Below, piece by piece: positions 12,641 through 23,500 of a stretch of DNA of 64,000 nucleotides; positions within the stretch are counted from its first letter, which is position 1, and every line of letters begins with the position of its first letter. Origin of the DNA: Liolophura sinensis (Eukaryota; Mollusca; Polyplacophora; Chitonida; Chitonidae); NCBI RefSeq assembly GCF_032854445.1, contig NC_088304.1:33908810-33972809 (forward strand), written 5' to 3'. A model generated the notes under the pieces. The model was not told where the DNA came from. It made no database searches and saw only the letters and a list, made by a program, of their open reading frames with translations. The translations under genes were made by a program, and so were the position numbers.

Positions 12641-13139
12641 ATAGTGGTAGCTTGGTATCCCATCAATTTTTTTTAACTCTATCCGAACACTTATGGGAGC
12701 TACTGTACTGGGGCTTTTCACTCCTTTCATGTGGACATATGGAGTTAAGTATAGCGTTGAGGTAGCGGAAGGTATCAAATCACATACGGTTGTAGATGCT
12801 ATCGGCTTTCAGAGTTTAGTAACGGTGAAAGTCGTAATGAATTGAAAGGGAAGAGTATTACTTCAGTCTTTATATTAGAATTATTTTTGAAAAGGATAGT
12901 TTATTAAGCAAAACATTTTTATGGCAAAGATGTCAGTGTTGAATGCACATTAGCTGCCGAGTGGCCAATCAAGGGAATAAAACGCGAGACAGTGATTCTT
13001 GTTAGGCCAGTCAGCTGAAGCGTTGGTCTCTCCGAATCGGCATGGGATATTTACCAGCGAGATAGCAGGATCTAATGCTGCGTTCGCTATACAGTTCGGT
13101 ATTTATTTGTTTATTTATTTACATTTCATTGTTGTATAA
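12641..13139. other. nothing recognised
   Basis: Unique A/T-rich sequence between the right duplication copy and the 48-bp array. Confidence 0.6.
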
Positions 13140-13500
13140 CACCACACACTTACAGCAAAGAGAGTACAACCAGAGCAGTGACGACAGTGTGATAGACGTA
13201 CGGCATAAGAGAGGAAAACCAGGGCAGCGACATCAGTGTGATAGACGTAGAGCATAGAAAGTAAGACCAGAGCAGCGATGACAGAGTGATAGGAAAACCA
13301 GAGCAGCGACGGCAGTGTGGCAGACGTACAACATAGAAAGTAAGACCAGAGCAGCGATGACAGTGTGCCAGACGCACAGCATAGAGAGTAAAACCAGAGC
13401 AGCGACGACAGTGTGACAGACGTACAGCATAGAGAGGAAAACCCGAGCAGCGACGACACTGTGATACGAAAACCAGAGCAGCGACGACAGTGTGATAGTT
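13140..13500. repeat. ~48-bp minisatellite, about 8 copies
   Basis: The shared string CAGAGCAG (or CAGGGCAG/CCGAGCAG) occurs at about 13171, 13220, 13268, 13299, 13348, 13395, 13443 and 13474, with spacings of 47-49 and two truncated 31-bp units. It ends inside a dispersed repeat also found near 2.2 kb. Confidence 0.92.
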
Positions 13501-13655
13501 GGCAAATGGTCACCGGTGACATTCGGCCTCTTGGCAATTTACCTCAGTTCGGGTTTTATTCTGACTGCTCATTTAAATACAAATTACACACCCTCTAGCA
13601 CCATGGCTTAAGTAGAATTAGTTTAAAAAATGCACTGCTGTTAAATAGCGATTAA
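13493..13655. repeat. dispersed element, copy B (with tandem array)
   Basis: AGTTGGCAAATGGTCAC, GGGTTTTATTCTGACTGCTC, AGCACCATGGCTTAAGTAG match copy A at 2.2 kb. The 48-bp array runs straight into it. Confidence 0.78.
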
Positions 13656-14268
13656 GTAAAGAGGTAACTAACCTAGACTTACTCAATATGGTGTGCTGTC
13701 ATCACATTTAACATACTAACATTAAAAAAATGCAAAGGTTTTCGGTGAAAATTTCACTGCATGGTGATGAGCTTATGTGCTTGAGGTGAGGGGAAGCATA
13801 AATTGATCAGTGAAGTAGACAAAACCAAATGGTCAGATATAGGCCTGCCGGAAGAAGGAGAGAAAAAAATGCCATATTAAGTGGATATTTATCAGTATAA
13901 TTAATTAATACGCCAAAACAAGTAAATGAATAACAAAAGGTAACACGTATATGACTGTATAGAGAATTCATATGCAGCTATAGAGATGTTTTCTAGAACA
14001 TTCGCTTCCATAACGTAACAGCGAAGGCATTTTACTTATCAAACAAAAGGTTAACTGTCTAACCCCAAACAAGAAGGGGTCCGAGCCGTTGTCGATGATA
14101 AATCATTATAGATCTGTGTGACTCATGTGGTAAATGGTAAGGCCTTAACTGTCTATGACGTATTTTCTAATAAATATGTATTACCCACACACAACTATTC
14201 CCAGTTATGTCTATACGCTGATGAATGAAGTTAAATGCGTTGTATTGTCAGTATGGCGTGTAATTAAG
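13656..14268. other. nothing recognised
   Basis: Unique non-coding sequence; the small frame at 14155 runs into the 40-bp array. Confidence 0.6.
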
Positions 14269-14457
14269 TCCATATATTACATCGGTACATGTCCATACCA
14301 AAATATGAGACATATATTACATCGGTACATGTCCATACTGGAATATGAGACATATATTACATCAGTACATGGCCATACCAGAATATGAGACATATATAAC
14401 ATCGGTACATGTCCATACTGGAATATGAGACATATATAACATCGGGAGATTACCACA
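14269..14457. repeat. 40-bp tandem array, about 4.5 copies
   Basis: Units of 40 bp with GACATATATTACATCGGTAC and ATGTCCATACTGGAATAT. It runs directly into the ~102-bp array that follows. Confidence 0.9.
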
Positions 14458-15715
14458 TGAGATTAAGTTAAATTTTCTCGGATTACTTGTGGAATGTTCT
14501 AGACCAATGGCGTTGTTTCACATAAAGTCAGTTAGAGATCACACGATCGGTTGTTCTAAAGAGATTGAATTTTCTCGAATTACTTGTGGACTGTTCTAGA
14601 CCAATGGCGTTGTTTCACATAAAATCAGTTAGAGATCACACGATCGGTTGTTCTAAAGAGATTAAGATAAATTTTCTCGAATTACTTGTGGAATGCTCTA
14701 GACCAATGGCGTTGTTTCACATAAAATCAGTTAGAGATCACACGATCGGTTGTTCTAAAGAGATTAAGATAAATTTTCTCGAATTACTTGTGGAATGTTC
14801 TAGACCAATGGCGTTGTTTCACATAAAATCAGTTAGAGATCACACGATCGGTTGTTCTAAAGAGATTAAGTATAAATTTTCTCGGATTACTTGTGGAATG
14901 TTCTAGACCAATGGCGTTGTTTCACATAAAATCAGTTAGAGATCACACGATCGGTTGTTCTAAAGAGATTAAATTTTCTCGAATTACTTGTGGAATGCTC
15001 TAGAACAATGGCGTTGTTTCACATAAAATCAGTTAGAGATCACACGATCGGTTGTTCTAAAGAGATTAAGATAAATTTTCTCGAATTACTTGTGGAATGT
15101 TCTAGACCAATGGCGTTGTTTCACATAAAATCAGTTAGAGATCACACGATCGGTTGTTCTAAAGAGATTAAGATAAATTTTCTAGGATTACTTGCGGAAT
15201 GTTCTAGACCAATGGCGTTGTTTCACATAAAATCAGTTAGAGATCACACGATCGGTTGTTCTAAAGAGATTAAGTATAAATTTTCTAGGATTACTTGTGG
15301 AATGTTCTAGACCAATGGCGTTGTTTCACATAAAATCAGTTAGAGATCACACGATCGGTTGTTCTAAAGAGATTAAATTTTCTCGAATTACTTGTGGAAT
15401 GCTCTAGGCCAATGGCGTTGTTTCACATAAAATCAGTTAGAGATCACACGATTGGTTGTTCTAAAGAGATTAAGATAAATTTTCTAGGATTACTTGCGGA
15501 ATGTTCTAGACCAATGGCGTTGTTTCACATAAAATCAGTTAGAGATCACACGATCGGTTGTTCTAAAGAGATTAAGTATAAATTTTCTCGGATTACTTGT
15601 GGAATGTTCTAGACCAATGGCGTTGTTTCACATAAAATCAGTTAGAGATCACACGATCGGTTGTTCTAAAGAGATTAAATTTTCTCGAATTACTTGTGGA
15701 ATGTTCCGGATCCAT
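14458..15715. repeat. ~102-bp tandem array, 13 copies, with higher-order structure
   Basis: Units centred on CAATGGCGTTGTTTCACAT occur at 14505, 14602, 14704, 14806, 14909, 15006, 15108, 15210, 15313, 15410, 15512, 15615 and 15712 (last one degenerate). Spacings are 97, 102, 102, 103, 97, 102, 102, 103, 97, 102, 103, 97, reflecting three linker variants between GAGATTAA and ATTTTCT. Confidence 0.95.
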
Positions 15716-15747
15716 GGCGTTGTTTCATACATTTTTATACTTGGAAG

Positions 15748-15842
15748 GAAACTTACCATCCGCAGGTTGCTGATAGACCTTCCCACGTACGGCCGGAGAG
15801 GAAGCCAGCATGAGCTGGTCTTGAACTCACAGCGACCGCATA
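15748..15842 (-). mobile_element. SINE middle fragment
   Basis: CCATCCGCAGGTTGCTG, CCCACGTACGGCCGGAGAGG, CCAGCATGAGCTGG and GAACTCACAGCGACCGCA. It follows the last unit of the ~102-bp array. Confidence 0.88.
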
Positions 15843-16189
15843 TTTCTTTATTGGCATTTCAAGCCAAATGGCAAGAAAACCTATTGTTTCTTATAGTCCT
15901 ATATCGATATGTTCCACAACTAATACTGCATGTGGAAAAGAGAAAATCCACTTATGCTTATATCGGAATACAAGAGTAACGTCCCTTATGTACCAAGTTT
16001 TGGGATATATGATGTTGATGAATACAAAATCAATACTCGAAATCGACCTTAATTAATATATTTTTTTTAAAAAGCCGAAGTGTCTTAATTCTTTTTTTTT
16101 TCTTGTTGCTGATATTAACGACAGTAATGACGCTATTTCAGTCATTGTACGACAGCTTCTCCTTATAGGAAACAAGCCAATCCCAGTAC
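15843..16189. other. nothing recognised
   Basis: Unique A/T-rich sequence between a SINE fragment and the 42-bp array. Confidence 0.55.
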
Positions 16190-16675
16190 CGACATATTTA
16201 CAGTGAAACGATGTGCCGACACATTCACAGTGCACGCTGTCTGACTGGAACGATGTGCCAACATATTTACAGTGCACGCTGTCTCACTGGAACGCTGTCT
16301 CACTGGAACGATGTACCGACATATTTACAGCGCACGACGTCTCACTGAAACGATGTGCCGACATATTTAGTGCATGCTGTCTCACTGAAACGATGTGCCG
16401 GCACATTTACAGTGCATGCTGTCTCACTAAAACGATGTGCAGACATATTTACAGCGCGTGCTGTCTCACTGAAACGATGTGCCGAAATATTTACAGTGCA
16501 TGCTGTCTCACTGGAGCGATTTGCCGACATACTTATAGTACATGCAGTCTCACTGGAACCGACATATCTATAGAAGATGCTGTTTCTCTGGGACGATGTG
16601 CCGATATATTTGCAGTACATGCTGTCTCAGTGAAACGATGTGCCGACATATACATAATACATGCTGTCTCATGAA
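16190..16675. repeat. 42-bp minisatellite, about 11-12 copies
   Basis: Unit CGATGTGCCGACATATTTAC + AGTGCACGCTGTCTCACTGGAA split across the period; repeat of ATGTGCC near 16211, 16253, 16311, 16353, 16393, 16435 and 16477. One partial unit accounts for the 58-bp step. Open frames on both strands here are repeat artefacts. Confidence 0.92.
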
Positions 16676-17397
16676 AAGGTTTTCATCCAGGCAGATGGAA
16701 ATGTTTCCATATCCTGTTGAGAACTGTTTTCAGCAAGATGTAAACCAAAGAAAAAAGTTATAAAATTTAAAACAATGTAAATGTTGTAATAGTCGGACAC
16801 ATGAAAAACGCAATCGTGGTGCGTACAAAAATACATGCAAAAAAGACAAAGACGCACTAGCAGTTAATGACGTCTCATATATAAAACTAGTATAGGCTTA
16901 ATTAAAACTCTTGCTTTACCGCAGTAGCTATGCAGGCTTCACGCAGATAGGCCGCCGTCGTGAGCTGCCATCACGTAGTCTTCGTTTATATCTGTATAGG
17001 TATGTAATAACGCAGCTTTGTGATGAGTTATGCTAATTTATACAGACGCATATGAACAAGCATAAGAAAACACAACTTACAAATGAACTACCCAATTATG
17101 CACGAGAATAGCTGCGCGTGCAGTTGTGAAGAAACGCTTTTGTTTTGCTATTTTCGACGGAAATTGGTAAATATATTTGCACTGGAAGACCCATTGGAGT
17201 GCATTTGAATGACATGAATTTATCAGGGTTGTTCACTTGTGGGCCTATAGCTGGTCACCACTACGAGTTAATATTCATAATTGGTAGGCAGCACATTAGA
17301 ATATAGGGGACTATAGGCATGTAAATAAGAAATTCAGAGGTAGGTGGAAAAGGCAAACGGGTGAACGGAAAGGTGAAGAGTTAAAAGAGTGAGGGGT
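16676..17397. other. nothing recognised
   Basis: Unique non-coding sequence with no open frame of note. Confidence 0.6.
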
Positions 17398-17688
17398 TTG
17401 GCTGATAAGTTAAGGATTGTCTCTGCATCACTCGTAGACACACGAGGTACGGGTCCAATCCCTGATTCTCTGACACGGAATCCCTCATATTCCCTCATTT
17501 CAACTATCACACTGTTCTCGAAGACTTGGTGGCTCAACAAGTAAAATGGTTCCGATATGTGCGTCATGTATGGGAAGGTGTGTCAGTCATTTGCCAAAGG
17601 TTGCGAGGATATACGAGGCTTATTATGAGCTCTTCCAGCTCCTTCAAACCATAAACCTCGCAGCCGTCACATAACTGGAAAATGACGT
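17398..17688 (+). mobile_element. SINE-like element with a different tRNA-type head
   Basis: A-box-like TTGGCTGATAAGTTAAGG at 17399 and B-box-like GGGTCCAATCCC at about 17451, then a degenerate region with CATAAACCTCGCAGCCGTCA resembling the SINE 3' domain (ATAATGCTGGCCGCCGTC). It abuts an oppositely oriented SINE at 17689. Confidence 0.5.
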
Positions 17689-17848
17689 CGTTTATTTATT
17701 TATCTGATTGGTGTTTTACGCCGTCCTCAAGAATATTTCACTTATACGACGGCGGCCAGCATTATGGTGGCTGAAATACGGGCAGAGCCCGGGGGGAAAC
17801 CCACGACGATCCGCAGGTGGGTGCCAGACCTTACCACGTACAGAAAAT
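17689..17848 (-). mobile_element. SINE 3' half
   Basis: TTTATTTATTTATCTGATTG, GTGTTTTACGCCGTCCTCAA and GGCAGAGCCCGGGGGG; head missing. Confidence 0.9.
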
Positions 17849-18029
17849 GACGTTAAGCACCGTTAAAGTAAGACGGGGAGTGAATGCAGGAAGGTATATA
17901 TATGGGTCAGACAGAAAGTTTTTTGAAAAGAGCTAAATTATACTGCAGCCTACTCTGTGTGGTGGAAAATGTGCATTCGTAAGCAAGCACACTTATGCGT
18001 GAATTCTCTTAGTCCGGCAGTTGCAGTAA

Positions 18030-18487
18030 TAGTTTGTGATTCAGAGGACCGGTATAGTTTCCCATATATATATGCTCTACATGCTCTTCAGGGAGCCCCG
18101 CTAATAATGGGCGTCCGGTTCATGATTCAGAGGACCGATGTAGTTTCCAATATAGTTATTGCATGTCTACATATGCTCTTCAGGGCGACTCGCTAATAAT
18201 GGGCGTCCGGTTCATGATTCAGAGGACCGATGTAGTTTCCAATATAGTTATTGCATGTCTATATATGCTCTTCAGGACGCCCGGCTAATAATGGGCGTCC
18301 GGTTCATGATTCAGAGGACCGGTATAGTTTCCAATATAGTTATTGCATGTCTACATATGCTCTTCAGGACGACCGGCTAATAATGGGCGTCCGGTTCAAA
18401 ATTCAGAGGACCGATGTAGTTTCCAATATAGTTACTGCATGTCTATATATGCTCTTCAGGACGCCCGGCTAATAATGGGCGTCCGGG
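18030..18487. repeat. 92-bp tandem array, 5 copies
   Basis: AATAATGGGCGTCCGG occurs at 18103, 18195, 18287, 18379 and 18471, exactly 92 bp apart. Each unit contains GGACGCCC-10 nt-GGGCGTCC or a one-mismatch version, an 8-bp hairpin. Confidence 0.94.
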
Positions 18488-18536
18488 TATAACAGATGAC
18501 TATGCTAACCATCACAGAGCCTTCTATTCATTAATT

Positions 18537-18640
18537 GCAATTTATTCCTTTGGTGTTTTACGCCGTACTCAACAATATTTCCTAATGCGACGGTGGCCAA
18601 CATTATAGTGGGAAGAAACCGGACGGAGAGCCGCAGTTGG
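18537..18640 (-). mobile_element. SINE 3' fragment
   Basis: TTGGTGTTTTACGCCGTACT, CAACAATATTTCC and GTGGGAAGAAACCGGAC, with no head. Confidence 0.85.
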
Positions 18641-18699
18641 CCGTCGAGGAAGTAAACGTTTTGCCAAGTACATGATGTAAAGGCACATGAACATGTCAC

Positions 18700-18916
18700 T
18701 GATAGGACGGCGGCCAGCATTATGGTGGGAGGAAACCGGGCAGAACCTGGTGAAACACACGGACATCTGCAGCTTGCTGACAGACCATCCCTCGTATGTA
18801 AGACCAAAGCGGATGAGGAAACCACTATCGGCTGGACTTGCACACTCAGCAACCGCCTTTGGTGACGGACTCCTGAGTCATTGTGCTGCGATGGCACGCT
18901 AACCACTCAGCCATGG
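18700..18916 (-). mobile_element. SINE copy lacking its tail
   Basis: GACGGCGGCCAGCATTATGG through the head-side segment GACTCCTGAGTCATTGTGCT and CTCAGCCATGGAGC. It is interrupted relative to the preceding fragment, suggesting nested insertion or rearrangement. Confidence 0.85.
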
Positions 18917-18917
18917 A

Positions 18918-19030
18918 GCAAACATTATTGTGGGAGAAAACCGAGCAGAGCCCGGCGGGAAACCCACGGCCATCTGCAGGTTGCTGGAAAACTTATTTAT
19001 TTGATTGGTGTTCTTTGCTGTACCCAATAC
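18918..19030 (-). mobile_element. SINE fragment, rearranged order
   Basis: ATTATTGTGGGAGAAAACCG and CCATCTGCAGGTTGCTGG are followed by the tail sequence TTATTTATTTGATTGGTG, which normally precedes them on this strand. Two truncated copies are probably joined. Confidence 0.75.
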
Positions 19031-19102
19031 AAGTTCATTTTTATTCCTTTTTTCAGTATTAATGGCTGTGCAGAGGCCACTTTATATAAAACTTCGTAAG
19101 TC

Positions 19103-19364
19103 GTGGCTCAGCTGGTTAGCGCGCTAGCGCAATGTAATCACCCAGGAGCCTCTCCCCAATGCGGTCGCTGTAAAATCAAGGTCCAGCTCATGCTGGCTTC
19201 CTCTCCGGCCGTAAGTGGGAAGGTCTGCCCTCAACCTGCAGATGGTCGTGGGTTTTCCCCAGGCTCTGTCCGGTTTCCTCCCACCATAATGCTGACCGCC
19301 GTCGCATAAGTGAAATATTGTTGAGTACCGCGTAAAACAGCAATCAAATAAATAAATAAATAAA
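19103..19364 (+). mobile_element. full-length tRNA-derived SINE with target-site duplication
   Basis: Reads from a tRNA-like head (GTGGCTCAGCTGGTTAGCGC, a pol III A box) through a B-box-like region, the conserved middle, CCGGTTTCCTCCCACCAT, and an AAATAAAT tail. It is flanked by an identical 17-bp direct repeat, ATAAAACTTCGTAAGTC, at 19086-19102 and 19365-19381. The sequence resembles the SINE families with a deeply conserved 3' domain reported in molluscs (MetaSINE/RUDI type); the exact family needs a database match. Confidence 0.93.
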
Positions 19365-19381
19365 ATAAAACTTCGTAAGTC

Positions 19382-20286
19382 ATATTTCTTGTAACTTTGT
19401 TCGCAAAATACGTCTATGCTTTAGAGCCATAAGGCGATGTAATCGATGAGAAAAGTGATGGGAATTTGGTTTACAATGATTTCGTGAAAGTTGGCTTTAA
19501 ACATCATACAGTTTTTCAAGAAATCACAGAATTGCAATACAGGGGAAGTTAAAAATTTTTGAAGCTGTGGATATTCCCCAAAACTTTTCTAGGACGGTAT
19601 GTACAACTTCACCAAATGGTCTGTTTTGACAAGGGTAACTTGTTACTGGACAGCGGTTGTTCTGCTGGACGTAGCGATAGATGCAGGGGTAACAGAATAC
19701 GTATCTGGAAAAATGAAGGGAAAAAAATGCTGCACATTTTATAGAGTTAAAATAAACTGATTTAATAACGAATTTCACTGCTACATACAGTCCAATATGT
19801 AAATACATGTACCTGTAATGCTCAGTGGCCAAGACGGTTAATATAAATGATGACACAAACACCACATCAGTTAAANNNNNNNNNNNNNNNNNNNNNNNNN
19901 NNNNNNNNNNNNNNNNNNNNNNNNNNNNNNNNNNNNNNNNNNNNNNNNNNNNNNNNNNNNNNNNNNNNNNNNNNNNNNNNNNNNNNNNNNNNNNNNNNNN
20001 NNNNNNNNNNNNNNNNNNNNNNNNNNNNNNNNNNNNNNNNNNNNNNNNNNNNNNNNNNNNNNNNNNNNNNNNNNNTGAATGGCCAGTTCCACGCCACACA
20101 TGTGTAGAAACGGAGAATGATGGCAGCCTTTACCAAGAGCATATGCCAGCTGATAGCAGAGTTGTGTCCCTTCCCAGACGGAATGAATATATGGATAAAT
20201 CGTTGTGAAGAAAGACTGGACTGAAGACAATGACATCTGAAAACGGACAAGTGAATCTACATGTAAAAACTAATACACATGGTTAC
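19382..20286. other. non-coding sequence around the gap
   Basis: Flanks of the 200-N gap. Frames crossing the Ns are meaningless. Confidence 0.7.
19876..20075. other. assembly gap (200 N)
   Basis: Exactly 200 ambiguous bases, a round number suggesting a gap of nominal rather than measured size. It lies just before two tandem arrays, where assemblies tend to break. Confidence 0.99.
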
Positions 20287-20462
20287 TCTGATGCATGACA
20301 ATATGAAACTTGATAATATGAAACATGAGAATCAGAAACATGACATTTTGAAACATGACAATAGGAAACTTGACAATCAGAAACATGACAATATGACACA
20401 TTAAAATCAGAAACATGACAATATGAAACATGACAATCAGAAACTTGACGGTTTGAAACATG
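20287..20462. repeat. short-unit tandem array
   Basis: About 11-12 degenerate units built on GAAACATGACAAT with spacers of 1-3 bases (ATCA, ATAT, TTTT). It sits between the assembly gap and the giant 42-bp array. Confidence 0.85.
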
Positions 20463-20524
20463 ATACATGTATGTCATAATTACTGCATGGCATGGAACAG
20501 ATTGGAGGTAAATCATGGAAAATA

Positions 20525-23500
20525 CTCTTCTCCATTATCTACACATTTTATATTCCTGTATGCTCTTCTTGATTATCTACAAAGACATTTTGTATTCCTG
20601 TATGCACTTCTCAATTATCTACACAGACATTTTGTATTCCTGTATGCACTTCTCGATTATCTACACAGACATTTTGTATTCCTGCATACTCTCCTCCATT
20701 ATCTACACAGATATTTTGTATTCCTGCATACTCTCCTCCATCATATACACAGACATTTTGTATTCCTGCATACTCTCCCCCATTATCTACACAGACATTT
20801 TGTATTCCTGCATACTCTCCTCCATTATCTACACAGACATTTTGTATTCCTGCATACTCTCCTCCATTATCTACACAGACATTTTGTATCCCTGCATACT
20901 CTCCTCCATTATCTACACAGACATTTTGTATTCCTGCATACTCTCCTCCATTATCTACACAGACATTTCGTATTCCTGCATACTCTCCTCCATTATCTAC
21001 ACAGACATTTGGTATTCCTGCCTACTCTCCTCCATTATCTACACAGACATTTTGTATTCCTGCATACTCTCCTCCATTATCTACACAGACATTTTGTATT
21101 CCTGCATACTCTCCTCCATTATCTACACAGACATTTTGTATTCCTGCATACTCTCCTCCATTATCTACACAGACATTTTGTATTCCTGCATACTCTCCTC
21201 TATTATCTACACAGACATTTTGTATTCCTGCATACTCTCCTCCATTATCTACACAGACATTTTGTATTCCTGCATACTCTCCTCCATTATCTACACAGAC
21301 ATTTTGTATTCCTGCCTACTCTCCTCCATTATCTACACAGACATTTTGTATTCCTGCATACTCTCCTTCATTATCTACACAGACATTTTGTATTCCTGCA
21401 TACTCTCCTCCATTATCTACACAGACATTTTGTATTTCTGCATACTCTCCTCGATTATCTACACAGACATTTTGTATTCCTGCATACTCTCCTCGATTAT
21501 CTACACAGACATTTTGTATTCCTGCATACTCTCCTCCATTATCTACACAGACATTTCGTATTCCTGCATACTCTCCCCCATTATCTACACAGACATTTGG
21601 TATTCCTGCATACTCTCCTCCATTATCTACACAGACATTTTGTATTCCTGCATACTCTCCTCCATTATCTACACAGACATTTTGTATTCCTGCATACTCT
21701 CCTCCATTATCTACACAGACATTTTGTATTCCTGCCTACTCTCCTCCATTATCTACACAGACATTTTGTATTCCTGCATACTCTCCTCCATTATCTACAC
21801 AGACATTTTGTATTCCTGCATACTCTCCTCCATTATCTACACAGACATTTTGTATTCCTGCATACTCTCCTCCATTATCTACACAGACATTTCGTATTCC
21901 TGCCTACTCTCCTCCATTATCTACACAGACATTTTGTATTCCTGCATACTCTCCTTCATTATCTACACAGACATTTTGTATTCCTGCATACTCTCCTCCA
22001 TTATCTACACAGACATTTTGTATTTCTGCATACTCTCCTCGATTATCTACACAGACATTTTGTATTCCGGCATACTCTCCTCCATTATCTACACAGACAT
22101 TTCGTATTCCTGCATACTCTCCTCCATTATCTACACAGACATTTCGTATTCCTGCATACTCTCCTCCATTATCTACACAGACATTTTGTATTCCTGCATA
22201 CTCTCCTCCATTATCTACACAGACATTTTGTATTCCTGCATACTTTCCTCCATTATCTACATGCACACAGACATTTTGTGTTCCTGCATACTCTCCTTCA
22301 TTATCTACACAGACATTTTGTATTCCTGCATACTCTCCTCCATTATCTACACAGACATTTTGTATTCCTGCATACTCTCCTCCATTATCTACACAGACAT
22401 TTTGTATTCCTATATACTCTCCTCCATTATCTACACAGACATTTTGTATTCCTGCCTACTCTCCTCCATTATCTACACAGACATTTTGTATTCCTGCATA
22501 CTCTCCTCCATTATCTACACAGACATTTTGTATTCCTGCATACTCTCCTCCATTATCTACACAGACATTTTGTATTCCTGCATACTCTCCTCCATTATCT
22601 ACACAGATATTTTGTATTCCTGCATACTCTCCTCCATTATCTACACAGACATTTTGTATTCCTGCATACTCTCCTCCATTATCTACACAGATATTTTGTA
22701 TTCCTGCATACTCTACTCCATTATCTACACAGACATTTTGTATTCCTGCATACTCTCCTCCATTATCTACACAGATATTTTGTATTCCTGCATACTCTCC
22801 TCCATTATCTACATGCACACAGACATTTTGTATTCCTGCATACTCTCCTCCATTGTCTAAACAGACATTTTGTAATCCTGCCTACTCTCCTCCATTATCT
22901 ACACAGACATTTTGTATTCCTGCATACTCTCCTCCATTATCTACACAGATATTTTGTATTCCTGCATACTCTCTTCGATTATTTACAGACATTTTGTATT
23001 CCTGCATACTCTCCTCAATTATCTACACAGACATTTTGTATTCCTGCATACTCTCCTCCATTATCTACACAGACATTTTGTATTCCTGCCTACTCTCCTC
23101 CATTATCTACACAGACATTTTGTATTCCTGCCTACTCTCCTCCATTATCTACACAGATATTTTGTATTCCTGCATACTCTCCTCCATTATCTACACAGAT
23201 ATTTTGTATTCCTGCATACTCTACTCCATTATCTACACAGACATTTTGTATTCCTGCATACTCTCCTCCATTATCTACATGCACACAGACATTTTGTATT
23301 CCTGCATACTTTCCTCGATTATCTACACAGACATTTTGTATTCCTGCCTACTCTCCTCCATTATCTACACAGACATTTCGTATTCCTGCATACTCTCCTC
23401 CATTATCTACACAGACATTTTGTATTCCTGCATACTCTCCTCCATTATCTACACAGACATTTTGTATTCCTGCATACTCTCCTCCATTATCTACACAGAT

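Noticed and set aside
13115-13537. Leucine/cysteine-rich minus-strand frames
   Set aside because: Repeat-derived, from the ~48-bp array.
14565-15979. Frames with repeated MALFHIKSVRDHTIGCSKEI
   Set aside because: The ~102-bp array is open by chance; frames break at the 97 and 103-bp variants, which are not selected against.
16213-16674. A 153-codon Cys-rich frame resembling a repetitive secreted peptide
   Set aside because: It spans the 42-bp minisatellite, which is open in several frames, with no signal peptide.
14269-16675. CRISPR array
   Set aside because: Repeats are contiguous without unique spacers, in a eukaryotic genome.
19103-19175. A genuine tRNA gene
   Set aside because: A- and B-box-like sequences are present but the sequence cannot complete a normal tRNA cloverleaf by eye and continues into the SINE body; the same head occurs in many copies.
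19524-20250. Frames crossing the N gap
   Set aside because: Ns cannot be translated; the stretches are artefacts.
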